Shown here piece after piece: positions 24,833 to 37,161 of a stretch of DNA of 64,000 nucleotides. A program made the translations under genes and the position numbers. Every line of letters starts with the position of its first letter. Position 1 is the first letter of the stretch. The notes under the pieces were generated by a model, which had not been told where the DNA came from, ran no database searches, and saw only the letters and a list, made by a program, of their open reading frames with translations. The stretch is from positions 8,680,001-8,744,000 of the forward strand of contig OY292278.1 of assembly GCA_958496175.1 (NCBI GenBank), in the 5' to 3' direction. The DNA comes from Sisyra terminalis. Its lineage: Eukaryota; Arthropoda; Insecta; Neuroptera; Sisyridae.

Positions 24833-26056
24833 TTAATACCTATTCAATTTCATTCATTCAACGATAATGCTTCGAATTTATCGACACTTTGATTATTAAA
24901 TATTAAATTTTCTTTGACGGTTTGTACATGTTTGCATATATAAATTTTGCCACTCTATTTCACCCTGTTAGGGGTGGAATTTTCAAAAATCTTTTCCTAT
25001 CGGATGATTTTATCATATAAGGGATGTACCCTCTAAATTTTAAGACTCTAGACCAGCAGTTTAGATTGCAGCTTGATAATCATTCATTACATCGGGCCAA
25101 ACGAGTTTATATACATAGATTTAGTGCGATATTGCGAACTTCCTTCCTAATGATTTTCTTAATAGTTACGAAAAATGTTTAATGATGTAAGAAGAAATCA
25201 TCTCTAGATCTTAGAAGAAATCATTCTATTAAATATCCCATTAATTTTATCAAATGCTTTTTAAAATGGTATACCAACTGAGGTTTCACTGCATTCACGA
25301 AAAAGGGCCAACCACGGTGCAAAATACCAAAAATAGTCCCCGAAAATGATCCAAAAGTACCTAACACAAGGCTGATTTAGTTTTCATCCCCTTTCATCTC
25401 CCAATAATTACTCAGCTGAGTTGCAGGCGTAAACTCGGCCATAAGATGTCGAAATAAAAATGTTTTACTAGCGCTCGTTATCGTGTAACGTTATAGACGT
25501 CAATTGGCCATCGATGTGTTCGTAACTTTTCAAATTAAATTTTTATTGTCACTTTATACAAAGTTTTCAACTAAAACGCCTTTATAGTGGTGATGAATGC
25601 AACAAAGAGTCGCACCATCCGAGAAATTTATTATGCACTTTATGGACGTTATTCCGACGCTTACCTACAACGGGTTAATGGAGTTAGTTCGTAAAATGGA
25701 AATGGCAAGAAAAATTTGCGGATCTGTTGATAGTGCGGCTGAAAACACCCATAAAGATTTTTATCCATTCGGCCGTTTTTATAACTTTCAGAAAACTTGC
25801 CAACAAGTTTCAATTGAAAGGTGGCAAGTCCATTGTTAATGGTAAATTGATTTTTAAATATGACTTTACGTGACTTCTATTGGTGAATGGTAACTTGGAG
25901 AAAATTTGAAGGAAAAAAAAAACAATCAATCTTATTAGTGGAGTAACAAAGTTAAGCCTTGTGTCAAGTCGTCCTTACGTCGTCAAAGATCCAAAATTTT
26001 AATGATTTTATGTCTTTTTGTAACTAATATCTAATCTTTCATCAACTTCAGTAGCA
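24833..26056. other. Unassigned stretch with repeat relic and base-balanced island
   Basis: About 24930-25130 contains the CACCC...TTAGGGGTGGAATTTTCAAA block seen again near 32200 and 32900, a relic of a dispersed family. About 25290-25840 is more balanced in base composition. It has an 80-codon plus-strand open frame at 25597-25839 with no recognised domain. No gene can be claimed. Confidence 0.4.
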
Positions 26057-26059
26057 CCT

Positions 26060-26230
26060 AAATCTTATATATAAAAATCTCGTGTCACGGTGTTTATAGC
26101 CAAACTCCTCCGAAATTGCTGGACCGATTTTCATAAAATTTTCTATGAATATTCAGTAGGCATTAAAATCAGATGTAAAGTATATTTCATACCTCTAAAA
26201 GATTAAGGTGTCCCTCGGCATCTTCTGCAA
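26060..26230. repeat. Relic of a dispersed insect repeat (terminal part)
   Basis: The segment TATATATAAAAATCTCGTGT, followed by AACTCCTCCGAAATTGCTGG and ACCGATTTTCATAAAATTTT, resembles the terminal part of dispersed repeats common in insect genomes. A related block, TTCCTCCAAAACAGCAGGAC, lies near 18266. No coding function. The classification is from general resemblance only. Confidence 0.45.
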
Positions 26231-26494
26231 AATTTTACGCCTATGTATTATTTGTAATCATCGATGTCTGTGATTTTTATTGAAAAATTTTAAGCAACGT
26301 ATAAATTTGACATTTTTATTTATTTAATTTGTATTAAAATAATTATGTAATTCATATTATGGGAGAGTTTTGTAAGTCCGCGTCATTTTGGCAATTCATT
26401 TTGCATTTATTATGTATCACAACACAGTGCGTGCAAAATTGTGTACGATTTATTTTAATTTACAAAAAAAAAAATAGTTTATTTGTGTTTATTA

Positions 26495-26880
26495 GGGTGG
26501 GTCAAAAAAATCGTTTTTTTTTTTACAAGTGACACGGAAAAATGGGTTGCTAGACACCTTAAAAAAATTCTCACCAAGTATGAGCTCTTAATTTTAATAG
26601 GATGATCCTCCGCATCGCAGTTTTGTATTTTTTTCTCAACCCAATAGAAAAAAATTCATACCTCATCATTTATCGATTGTGCAGAAAAATGTTCTGAAAG
26701 AATTTTTTAGGAAATTTAATGCTCTACAAAAAAAGTATTCTATATTTTTTTCGTAAGCCTCACCATTTGAAAGATATTAAGGATTTAATTTTGATTATTT
26801 TAAGACAAATTTCATTTTTTTTATGAATTTTATAACTCGACAATAAATGACTCTTATACGACTGCTGTTGCATTTTATTT
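26495..26880. mobile_element. Family P4, left arm only
   Basis: This begins after TTA with GGGTGGGTCAAAAAAATCG and follows the left arm of the complete P4 copy at 44033-45453: GTGACACGGAAAAATGGGTT, GAGCTCTTAATTTTAATAGG, GCATCGCAGTTTTGTATTTT, TTAATGCTCTACAAAAAAAG. The palindromic partner arm is absent; the match ends near 26870. Confidence 0.82.
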
Positions 26881-27019
26881 ATCGGCATTACAAAATTGTA
26901 ATGTTTTAAATTCGCACAGCCTGTCGCTTAAAATCATAGGGATGTGTGAACCCAAACTTCTTTACCTTCATATTTTCATTTCAATATTGTTACTTCGAAA
27001 ACATTGTTCCTTAATTTTT

Positions 27020-27520
27020 TCACCGCAAGCTGGGTTCTATTACAAAGACGTGATTAGTCTATATGGTCCACAACACATTAATGATTACTTATCCGACTTT
27101 TAATAGCAGATTATGAGGTGGTAATCCGAAGACTTCCAGCGAATTTGAAAATTCTATTTATATTCTATTCTATTCTCAAAATCAGCTTGATTAGTAATAG
27201 AATCAACCGAGTTGCATGGTATCAATTCGCCAGTTATCTTATTTTGAATCTGAATACTCATTTTGTTTTACTTAATCAACGTTTTTTGGAGCCAATATAA
27301 CATGTTTGCTAAACGAAATATAATTTTTGTAATTTTGAGCAAAGTTTGGGAACACCATCTCGAAGAGTTTGGTCTTTAACTTAGTATAGTGGCAAAAATT
27401 AGCAGGGAATGTAATGTATTCAGATGATGTGTCAACAGAAATTTTGCCATTGCCAATATCGATAAATTGTTTGGAAAACACTTTTCCACATTAGGCGTTC
27501 TGCATTTCGAATTGCAAAAG
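27020..27520 (-). pseudogene. Helitron-type PIF1-like helicase fragment 1
   Basis: The minus strand reads FSKQFIDIGNGKISVDTSSE, YITFPANFCHYTKLKTKLFE and VFPNFAQNYKN with KHVILAPKNVD. Further on, with stops and frame changes, come GELIPCNSVDSI and a PPHNLLLKVG-like block. This order matches the C-terminal half of PIF1-like helicases carried by Helitron rolling-circle transposons (DIGNG...F, P...NYK..., ILA.KN.DV, GLP.H.L.LK.G). Several stops show it is dead. It lies beside a TIR element and upstream of a second helicase relic. Confidence 0.82.
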
Positions 27521-27580
27521 TGGAAGACTTCAGACATTAAGGATCGACTTCTGTCTAAAAAATAAATGCTTGCCTTCAAT

Positions 27581-28764
27581 TACACTGATAAACAAAATAA
27601 CTTTTTTTCTGTGTAACAAGAAAAATTTTGGCTGATTCTATTAGGAATAAGAGCAAGTAGAGTAGAATTAGTAGTCTAAACTTTTAGAAACGAATAGTTT
27701 TATTGTAATATGATTTTTTTTACTTTTCTTAAATTATAAATTATTTTAACAAAAATTAAATTTTTATCAATGTTATAATATTAATATAAGTACTTTCTTA
27801 TGATTTTCTCCTATATTTTGAGTCAGGAAAGTCCCTCTGTAATCCCCAGCAATAATCTGCCAGCATAGTTGGACTCCATATTCCCTGGTATCGTTTTTCT
27901 ATGGTAAAAATGTCTTGGTGGAATCTTTCCCCGTGTTCATCACTAACGGCACTCAAGTTTGGGGGAAAAAAGTCTAAATGTAAATGTAAAAAATGTATTT
28001 TTAAGGACATATTGCAGCCTAATGCTTTATAATTCTCTAAAAGTTCCTCGACAATAGTTTTATAGTCATTTGATCGGTGATTTCCAAGAAAATTTTCAGT
28101 GATTTTTATGTGATTCCCAAGCTAGTTTTTCTAGACCATTGAGTTGTTCTTTAAATATATCATCTCTTATCACTTGCCTGATTTGAGGACCTACAAACAC
28201 ACCTTCTTTAATCTTAGCGCCACTGAATTTAGGGAATTTTTCTTTTAGGTATTGAAATCCAGCGCCATTTTTATCCATTGCTTTCACAAAGTTTTTTTTT
28301 TTAACGTAATGGTTTTCCCTATCCCTACTGTCTCATTCACAAAGAAAACAACAAAATTGTGTACACCCAAGTTGCAATCCTAATAAAAGGGCAATAACTT
28401 TCAAATCTCCGCAAAATTTCCATTTATGTTCGTCATATTTAATCTTTTCAAAAAGAAATTTCATTGTTTCATAGGATTCTTTCATGTTAGCACCATAACC
28501 TACCGGTACAGAGGGAAGATTATTACCATTGTAACAAAACTGCCTTTAAGTTTCTTTTTGAAGCATCAATAAATAAACGCCACTCTTCACTTTTTTTATT
28601 GTATTCCCAAAATATTAATAACACCACAGACATTGTTACAAAATATCTCGGAAACTAGACCTACTCAAATTAATATACATATGATTTTGTGGAGAGATTA
28701 GGTAGATATTTCGAAATAACTGCTTACTTTTCTTGTTACAAAATTTTGTTGATCAGTGTTATCA
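27581..28764 (-). mobile_element. TIR element carrying an arthropod hypothetical protein
   Basis: The left end ACACTGATAAACAAAATAAC is matched in inverted orientation by the right end, whose complement reads ACACTGATCAACAAAATTTT. After a small gap both continue with TGTAACAAGAAAA. The 1.18-kb interior is almost filled by the decayed coding region described at 27798-28625. I read this as a DNA transposon copy, or an element mobilised as one. No clear target duplication was found. Confidence 0.62.
27798..28625 (-). pseudogene. Decayed gene for a recurrent arthropod hypothetical protein
   Basis: The minus-strand reading, in order, gives EEWRLFIDASKRNLKAVLL, NLPSVPVGYGANMKESYETM, KFLFEKIKYDEHKWKFCGDL, GLQLGCTQFCCFLCE, NGAGFQYLKEKFPKFSGAKI, RDDIFKEQLNGLEKLAWESH, NMSLKIHFLHLHLDFFP, SDEHGERFHQDI and YQGIWSPTMLADYCWGLQRD. 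I recognise this as a family found many times as an uncharacterised protein in arthropod and some other animal genomes. Its function is unknown. Frame changes near 28540 and 28300 and a stop near 28090 interrupt it. The cysteine-rich CTQFCCFLCE and the acidic/histidine motifs could be metal-binding; that is inference. Confidence 0.78.
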
Positions 28765-28944
28765 AATTTATGGAACCATATGAAGAAACTTCACCTGGAA
28801 AAAAACATAAGAATTGCATTCAACGATCCTCTGTAGAAGATTTATCCTAGAAATGAATGAATATCGGTAATAGCCATGTTATTGGTTTGAATTTTTATTC
28901 CAATTAAAATGATTAAAACGTTATTCGGCTGTTTTATAAAAAAC

Positions 28945-29260
28945 CTAGGAATAAGGAGAAAAAAATTCTAATGAGACAAAATTCAAAGGAAATGAAGTCA
29001 ATACGCTTGAATCGTTGACAAGAACACTGTCATTGCCGAGATTCAAAAATTGTTTGGAAAATTTTTCAGCAGATGGATCATTCCGCAACCCAACTAATAT
29101 CGACAGCTGAAATTTTTTTTCACATTGTGTCACAGATTTTATGATTTTAAGCAGGAGTTTATTTATGGACAGAATCTGAACTTGGAATGATTGGCAATGT
29201 TTGGGAGAAATCGCCATTCAGTAAAATCATTGAGCCTTCAAAACATAGCGAGTCATTGCG
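28945..29260 (-). pseudogene. Helitron-type PIF1-like helicase fragment 2
   Basis: The minus strand has GDFSQTLPIIPSSDSVHK, equivalent to the GGDFRQ(T/I)LPVI motif of PIF1-like helicases. After a frame change it reads RNDPSAEKFSKQFLNLGN, VLVNDSSVLTSFPLNFV. It overlaps in content with fragment 1 (FSKQF..IGN), so these are two separate copies, not one gene split by the intervening TIR element. Frameshifts and stops show it is dead. Confidence 0.78.
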
Positions 29261-31245
29261 TCGAACATCCTATGGTTTGAATGGTTATATGCGTTTTTTA
29301 AATAAAAATTACTGACAATATTAAATTAACATCTAAGTGTGGGTGACGTCAACTGTCAATTGCGGAAAATGCCAAACCTAATTTATTTAAAATCTCATTT
29401 TATTCATTTTTTTCCGTGAATTGTTAAGATATGTCAAGAGCGAAGACGAATCTAATAAATCATATATCATCAAAATCAGTCCAGTCATTTTTTTAGCTCT
29501 AATTGGTTTAACTACCCCTCCTTTGTTTTATATATTGAAAATATCTGATTTGACAAACTTCGTATGTCAATGTAATAGCAAGATGCTTCAATGGAGAGAA
29601 TCAATCCGAGGGTAACGCATGAATCCAAATATATAGCTTCAATAAAGTAAATCGTCGGTCTAAAGTCTCAATCTACTAATTCCACTTTTAAAAATTTTTG
29701 TTTTTTTGTTCCAATAGGAAGAAATAAAAATTCTATCGAATGACAAACTGATAAATCTCTTTAAATACAAAAATTTCTCAATATATTACATGAATCGGAA
29801 ACCTGCTTTATGTAGTAACTTATGTAGCTTATATTCACTTTTTTTCTTTTCCCTGAAAAAACTGTTAAAAAGAACTGAGCAGCTTAACACTTTAGACCGA
29901 CGAAATGTGATGGCTGACTTGCAATTTAAATAATTTTTTTTTTGTATATAATTTTTGTTTTCTTTTTATATACTTACTATTCGAATGAAGTATTGAACTT
30001 AATTTTATTCATTTTATTATTAAAAATTTAAACTAAGTGCAGCTAAAATATTCATTCATAAAACACTACGCTCATTCTCTGTTAGGCAGTACGAAGTTTG
30101 CTGGGTCAGTTAGTCATATACTAAAATTTCACCGACCCAAATATTCAAATAGAGACATCGAAAACCCAGAAGAAGAATCTCTAAATCGTAGAAGAACAAG
30201 ACTGCTACCGTTGGAAAGTGTTGGTGGTCCCCTGATTAACAATCTTATAAAGAGCAATATAATAATGAGTTAGTTATGTGTGATCAAATTAACTTCTTTC
30301 ATATTTTAAATTACATTTTTTTTCCGAACCATCCTCACTGGAAACTTCCTTTATATTCATTCAAATCCACATCACTGCTCTGCTTTCCGATTAATTCCTT
30401 CTGTATTCTGTAACGAAGCCCCCCGTTTTTACTTAAGTCTGTTACAACTTAACTAAAATATAATCTAAATAATTACGGTAATTTTTTATTGTTGGCCATA
30501 ATTAAACGAACACGAATAACTTGGTTTATTTAATTTCATTATTAATGATTTTTTTTATCAATTCTAATTAATTTTTAGATTTAATTCGTTAAGATTAATC
30601 ATTAATTTTCTAATCTCTGATTATTTGTGTACTTTTCTCAAACTTCTTGCAAAATAGTATATGGATTTTTTAAGTCATAGACAAACCATTAAAGAAATCT
30701 TGTTTTTAAAGGGATGAAATTGTGGCTCCTCTGTTAATAGATCGAACAGTGGCGGCATATTTCAAAGACAATTAACATACATAACATTTTCCTTAGTAGC
30801 TAATTGTCACATCATAAAAAGAACATTCTTTCGAATAAATCTCTGGGTAAAATTAAGAAATTTTGGGAAACAAAAAAAAATTTAAATTGTTCAGAATATT
30901 TATGTAATATCTGGTTTTGTTTGGGTGAAATTTGAAACAGATTTTATGTGGCAAAATGATGGGCTCTTAAGTGAGTAGGAGGGTATTAATTTTAATGAAT
31001 GATGGCCACATGGAATAAATTAGGGATAGGAAATCCGAATTTTATTGGTTTCGGAAGGTTTTGTAGTGCGTTTTTTTTTTTTTTTGGTCTTCCTCGTTGA
31101 AAAATAGTAAGGTTTTTTAAATATTTGAAAATAAGTAGATGTCTTCTTAAATGGTTCATAAAATCATAAAAATTAATTGGACGTTCGTTTCAAAGGAGTT
31201 TTTGTTCGACTGAGACTTGAAGGTGGTCTACGATTATATTGTATA
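29261..31245. other. Gene-free AT-rich stretch
   Basis: Open frames up to 78 codons (for example 30037-30273, plus) show no family. No repeat partner was found. Poly-T runs lie near 29935-29943 and 31073-31086. Confidence 0.5.
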
Positions 31246-33187
31246 CTAGCTAATTCCCGCGACTTCGTCTGCGTAACGTAGGTGTAGATTATATTTTCTT
31301 TTTAGATTTGCTATTTGTAGTGTTATATGAAAATTTTTATTTTTCTTATCTCTTTTAAGAAAAACATAATCATACTTAAAAACACTATTTTTTTAAAAAG
31401 ATACATATAATAAACTGTTGCTTAAAATTAAAATAATTTTATGTAACGATCAATTAATTTTCAAAAATATTTATAAATATCTAAAAAGAGTATGTTTAAT
31501 TGCATATACCTACGGTAGGTATACTTCCCGTTAACCAAATAATCCATAAATCAATCAGTATCTATACATACTTAAAAAAATATCGTCAAGTCCAATAAAG
31601 TCGGTCTTAATAAAGACTTAAAACAGTAAAAATTTATCAAAACACCCGCGTAAGGATAACAGAAGGAAAGGGTCTGGATTTATAATGTTAATAGAAATCC
31701 CATTTCATTGTCTCGACTCCCGAATGAACCTTTTCTTCAAAACTATTACACTACTGCAATGTACAAAACTACCACGAAATTAAAATTTGTTTAATTGCAC
31801 GAAACCCAGTTCCACCATAATCAAATTTAACCATTGTGTATCTATGCACTTATTATTAAAATATCTGAATTTCAACTTTATAACTAAACCATTTTCTTTT
31901 AGTTCGCCGAATTTCTCGCTACTCAATATTCGCTCACTATTGTTTTTATTTGTGAATACATATTTTGGATTTTCAGGTTTACAATATATGAAAGCCAAAA
32001 AAATTAATTCTCACTTATGAACTTAACTTAACCATTTTCAGATATATCTATCGAGAGTTTAAATTGCTAAGCAGACCCAAAATTTTTGTTTCTAACATTA
32101 AACTAGCTTTGTTTTATAATAATAGATAATTTCGTTTCGTTCATAACGATACTGTGACTATAAAATTTGAAATTTCAATTGTTTATTAGACGTTATGCCA
32201 TACAAACTTTGCCACCACTTTTCACTCTTTTAGAGGAGGAATTTACAAAAAACTTTTTCTTATTATATATCTGCATCGTATAATAAAAAGATTTTCCAAA
32301 TTTCATCGACACAATTATGCATTTCTTATTGTAAAATACAATTTAAAACGAAAAAAATTATGATCTTCTTTATTTTGATTATCATGACTAAAAAACAATT
32401 CGATATCGCACATTTTGGCGTTGTACATACAAAATTGTTGGAAATAGATAGAAAGCGGGGAAGGAAATTCGAATATTTTATTTATTTTCAATAACAATAA
32501 TTGATTTTCAAATTTTTCTAGATACCGAAGAAAAGTTGGTTTGTAAGATTTTATTTTTTGATTGATAATGAAATATATGGCAAAAAATTGCTCCCTTAAT
32601 GTTTTTCAGCAGAATAAATAATAGCTCCAGGTCACAATCATTGGTTCATAAAAATTAGATTTTAAAAAAGTTTGATTGTTGAAAAACAAACAAAAATTAA
32701 AAACCGCCTCTTTGATATTTGGTATAAGTACCTACTACCTAAACTTTCATACTAATTAAGTGAAATGACATTATTTAAAATGCTGTAGTTAAAATGATAT
32801 AACAAAAACAGAAACTTATTATTAATTAGTTATTTATTTATTAATTACACTTATTAAATTCAAAATTTCGATTGTTTATTGACTCTACATTTCCTCATAC
32901 AAACTTAGTCACCCCTTTTACTCTTGTAGGGTAGGAATTTTCAAAAAAAAAATTCTTATCAGATGTCTACTTCTTATATGGAATACATCGAATATTAAAA
33001 TTTCATCAGTCAGAGGGGATATATAAATACAGGATTTTATGTATGCACGGTTTTAAAAACATATTTACTTTAAATATTATTACTATTATTATTAATACTA
33101 CTACTTTTTATTTTTTTCGTTAATATTTCCTTATTGAGCAACTCTAAGGGTCTATTTACAAAAATTTTGTAAAAAAAAAATAAAAAA

Positions 33188-33265
33188 AAAGTTTACTGTA
33201 AGATTCGAACCCACGTCTTTATAATTAGGAGCATCAGAATGTTAGATACGTAAGCCATTACGATA
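33188..33265 (-). repeat. tRNA-like relic (SINE head)
   Basis: On the minus strand GGGTTCGAATC forms a canonical B box. About 40 bases upstream is TGGCTTACGTATCTAAC, an imperfect A box. Spacing fits a tRNA-derived promoter. The cloverleaf cannot be closed by eye and the piece sits inside a dispersed repeat, so I regard it as a tRNA-derived repeat segment, not a working tRNA gene. Confidence 0.5.
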
Positions 33266-33280
33266 TTAATATTAACTATG

Positions 33281-33285
<5 letters not shown>

Positions 33286-33317
<32 letters not shown>
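33286..33317. repeat. (TA)n microsatellite
   Basis: Uninterrupted TA dinucleotides over about 32 bp, located inside the dispersed repeat at 31246-33750. Confidence 0.95.
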
Positions 33318-33319
<2 letters not shown>

Positions 33320-33750
33320 TTTTTATTTCAAAGAGGTAATTTTTTAAAATATACATTGAATTTACTGTGCTTTTTGTCAGTTCAACTAAAAATATTTTTA
33401 CAGATTATTTTTTACCTTTAAATTACCTTTCCAATGATGTATAACTTACCTGTCAAGTGTAAAAATTTCTGTTTTCATCCCTAGGGAATACATCCCCTTA
33501 TTATTTTTTTGGAATGATAAGTAGCCTATAGCCTGTGGGAAATTGTGTTGTATCTTAAAACCAAATTTCATGAAATTCGGTTGTTCCGTTATTTAGTTAA
33601 ATCGGGACACACAGACAGACAGACAGACAAAATTTTAAAAATGTTAAATTTGGAATGAGGGCCTCTTGAAACAAATATTTACCCTAAAAATGGGTTCAAA
33701 ATCGAAATGTACAGACAGACGTAAGAATTGTATATATTAGCATAGATTTT

Positions 33751-34994
33751 CTGCGATTAAAAAAATGCATTTTCTTGAACCATTTATGCAACATTGCTTT
33801 GCAAAAATACCTAAGAAAAATTGAAAATATTTTTTCGTTTTTATGTCGCACAGAAAACATACCGCGGTATCTTTTCAAAAGTTTATATTACATAAATGCA
33901 TTGTACTTAACGGAATTGAATCTTGAATCTAACACACTGTCGTCCATAAATCTCCGAACACATCAAAAGAATCGATAAACCCTTATTGACAAACACATAA
34001 AATCAAAACGGACGGAAAAAAATCCACGCAAAAAGAGGAAAAATCAACCGACCGCATTTAAGGTTTGACACCTGAACAACAACCAATAAAATGCGCATAA
34101 TAATTGCACTTAGGCACCTCGTACGATGGGATATTAAAATTTGCAAAATATCATTCTGAAAATGACGATAAATCACGGCGGATGTGACAAGTTTGCGACA
34201 ATGCCGTGACATCATTTTAAAGTTTGCAAAAAAAAATCATTTGGTTTTTCTTCAAGTTATGCTTCTATAACTATTGGATGTTTTCTTTGATCAATCTTTA
34301 CGCTACCTGTAGTATATTGGCTCTTCGTTTAATTAGTATGACATTTAAAATTGTTATTAGTAAGCAATTAGTGTAATGATAATTAATAACACTGATGTAA
34401 TTGATCGTTTTATTAGTGTATATGTTCCCACCACATTGTACGGTTCTTTGTAATTGTGGTAACTGGAAATGATTGTAATTATTTGATTACATATAACTAA
34501 AAAAAATTTAAACGTTTAGTAGTAAATCCTTCAGTGTTTTGCATTATTGGTGAATCTTGGTGAAAAATTAATTTCTTTACCTACATATCAAGGAAAATCT
34601 ATTTTCAATTTTAATGCTCTATTTTCGATGGTATGAACTAACTTTATTTGGGAACCAGTTGTTGTACTCCAAATTTCGTATCCATAGATTCATATGATTG
34701 ATTTTTTAAACAACATCCTTACCAATTAGCAAAAAAGGAGATTATATAAAAAAAGGAAAAGGAATTAAACTGTTATTTTTTTCTATGTTAACATCCTAGG
34801 AAAGTCCACAGTAAGTCACCACTTGGCAATATTTATTGGTACCAATCTCTAACTAATAAAAATTATTTCCATGCTGGCCATTTTTTCTTAAATTTTCTGC
34901 GAAATTTAAGGGAAACATATAAAAGAAAAAAAATCAAGGAATAAATCTATTTATTGTAGAGTTTCAGATCCTCGATGATGATAAATTGGTAAAA
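33751..34994. other. Gene-free AT-rich stretch
   Basis: Short open frames occur on both strands around 33775-34215 without a recognised family. No repeat partner was noticed. Confidence 0.5.
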
Positions 34995-35413
34995 ATATTC
35001 AGAGGACTAGGATCAAATAAAAATCAGTCAAAACTATTTATTACATGCGTGCCATTTTGGCCCGGTTATTGAGCCTTCCTCAGGCGTTCTGAAATATCAT
35101 AGCCAATTTTTATTAATACCAAAAATACAAACAATTATTACAATGAATTTTATGAGGAAGTTTTATGTTTGTTTTTACCAACTGTACCGTATAAAAATGA
35201 ATTGGCAATGATTATTTTTAACAAGGTTAAAGCGATTATTTACGGTATGAAAGAATTCATTGTAATAATTGTTTGTATTTTTTGTATTAATAAAAAAAAA
35301 ATTGGCTAAGATGTTTTAGAACGCCTGAGGAAGGCTCAATAATCGGGCCGAAACGTCGCGCATGTTAAAAATAGTTTTGACTGATTATTATTTGATCCTA
35401 GTCCTCTGAATAA
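34995..35413. mobile_element. Palindromic hairpin element with hammerhead-like core
   Basis: The left arm starts ATTCAGAGGACTAGGATCAA. The right arm ends with the complement, TTGATCCTAGTCCTCTGAAT. Each arm contains CGCCTGAGGAAGGCTC...GGGCCGAAACGTCG, 35321-35356 on + and the complement near 35052-35088. In it CTGA-G-GA and GAAA flank a short stem. A second inner pair is ACAAACAATTATTACAATGA and its complement. Non-coding. Confidence 0.8.
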
Positions 35414-35738
35414 TATCTAATATCTAATAATATATATTCTGATGATCACTTTCATTGACCTAATTTCTACTCTGTACAAATCTATATTTGGAATTGTACT
35501 AAAGATTCAATTTTTGCTTTCTTTGGTTAATAAGTTAATCCATATTAACACATGTAATGTTTTTCTTGCTAACTTTCCCTGCGCTATTTTTATTTCCATA
35601 TCTTTCAAACATGTGAACCATCCCAGTGAAAAAATAATTCCAAGTATTTAAAAGCTTGACAACTTTTAATGCAACCTCTAGTTCATAATAAAGCTCTAAG
35701 TTTCACACTCTTCTTTTATTCTTTTAGCATCCATATTA

Positions 35739-36146
35739 GACTGGGCCAAAAAGTCGACTATATTTTTTTTTTTTGAAAAGTACATCAAAAATATTGTTCA
35801 AGGTGACAAAAAAAACTATCAGGAAGGTTTGAGCCCTTAATATTAATATTAAGAAGAGGTCTATCATCTTTAATTTCGATTTTTTATTTGTGCTTTTATT
35901 GAGGCGTCAATGCTGTCAAACTATCAAAGTACAAAAATTCATCTGCACATATATTTAAAGAAAATTAAATTCCCTACAAAAAACGTTTCTATGAAATTTT
36001 TTGCCAGACACGCCGTTTCCAAATAATCAAGCCTTAAACATTGATATAATATTTAGATTTATCTTCTGTATTTTGGAATTTTGTAACTAACGAAAAAATA
36101 AATATATAGAAATGAACAATATAGATTCTGGAAGGGAATTTAATGC
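35739..36146. mobile_element. Family P2, left half
   Basis: Preceded by TTA, it begins GACTGGGCCAAAAAGTCGAC and follows the P2 left arm through TTAATATTAATATTAAGA and GTCAATGCTGTCAAACTATC to GGAATTTAATGCC. The partner arm is missing. A complete copy starts 50 bp downstream. Confidence 0.85.
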
Positions 36147-36196
36147 CTTTTGAGCAACGACCAAGTATTCAAGGCTTCTAAAAGTACCAAAGACTA

Positions 36197-37161
36197 GACT
36201 GGGCCAAAAAAAATCGACTATTTTTTGTTTATTGAAAAGTATATCGAAAATATTGTTCACGGTGATAAAAAAATTTTTTTGGGAAGGTTTGAGCCCTTAA
36301 TATCAATATTCAGAGGTCTGTCATCTTTAATTTTGATTTATTTGTGTTTTCATTTTTGCGTCAATGCTGTCAAACTATCAAGATAAAAAAATTCTTCTGC
36401 ACATATATTTATAGAAAATTAAATTCTCTACAAAAAATATCTCTATAAAAATTTTTGCCAGATACGCCGTTTCCGAATAATCAAGCTTTAAACATTGATA
36501 TAATTTTTAGAATTATCTTCTTTATTTTGGAATTTTGTAGCTATCAAACAAATAAATATATAGAAATGAACAATATAGATTGTTGAAGGAAATTTAATAC
36601 TCTACAAAAAAGTATTTAATTGTTTTTACATAAAATCACTTTTTCAAAAGTTATTCACAATGAAAGTTGAAGGAAAAATTAAATTATTGTTTTTTTCGCT
36701 ATTGAACCAATTTTGAAAGAGTGATTTTGTGTTAAAACGTTAAGAGACCTTTTTTGTAGAGTATTAAATTCCCTTTAAGAATCTATATTGGTAATTTCTT
36801 TATATGGATTGGTTCGTTAGTTACAAAATTCCAAAATAAAGAAAATAAATCTAAAAATTATATCAATGTTTAAAGCTTGATTATTCGGAAACGGCATGTC
36901 TGACAAAAATTTTTAAAGAAACGTTTTTTGTAGGGTATTTAATTTTCAATTAATATTAGTGCAGACGAATTATTTTACCTTAATAGTTTGACAGCATTGA
37001 CGCAAAAATGAAAGCACAAATAAAAAATCGAAATTAAAGATGATAGACCTCTTAATATTAATATTAAGGGCTCAAACCTTCCCGAAATTTTTTTCTTGTC
37101 ACCTTGAACAATATTTTCGATGTACTTTTCAAAAAAAAAAAGTCGATTTTTTGGTCCAGTC
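36197..37161. mobile_element. Long palindromic element, family P2, complete
   Basis: Flanked by TA on both sides, with termini GACTGGGCCAAAAAAAATCG and the complement ending TTTTTTGGTCCAGTC. The arms of about 450 bp pair almost throughout; the centre is near 36690. Modules include TTAATATTAATATTAAG and CTCTACAAAAAA. The TA flank suggests a Tc1/mariner-type MITE. Open frames inside are palindrome by-products. Confidence 0.88.

Larger units (their letters stand above)
31246..33750. mobile_element. Dispersed non-autonomous repeat with CAGACAGA tail
   Basis: It starts with CTAGCTAATTCCCGCGACTT followed by CGTCTGCG. It ends with CAAATTTCATGAAATTCGG, a (CAGA)n tract near 33614 and a TATATATTAGCATAGAT terminus. 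Both ends are typical of a very common insect repeat type. Internal blocks CCACC...TTAGAGGAGGAATTT (32210) and CACCCC...TAGGGTAGGAATTTTC (32910) are related to each other and to 24950. A fragment of the same family lies inverted at 47685-48100. No coding region remains. The class (SINE/RTE-mobilised or Helitron-related) is uncertain. Confidence 0.6.

Noticed and set aside
25597..25839. An 80-codon plus-strand frame in a base-balanced patch
   Set aside because: No domain, no clear splice or start context. Mentioned only as part of an unassigned stretch.
27020..29260. One Helitron helicase gene split by the TIR element
   Set aside because: The two fragments overlap in content (both contain the FSKQF..(I/L)GN block), so they are separate copies.
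30037..30273. A 78-codon plus-strand frame (HAYHSLLGSTKFAGS-like region)
   Set aside because: It has no recognised family, and its flanks are featureless. Not enough support for a gene call.
33188..33265. Functional tRNA gene
   Set aside because: The B box is good but the A box is imperfect, the acceptor stem does not close by eye and the segment is inside a dispersed repeat.
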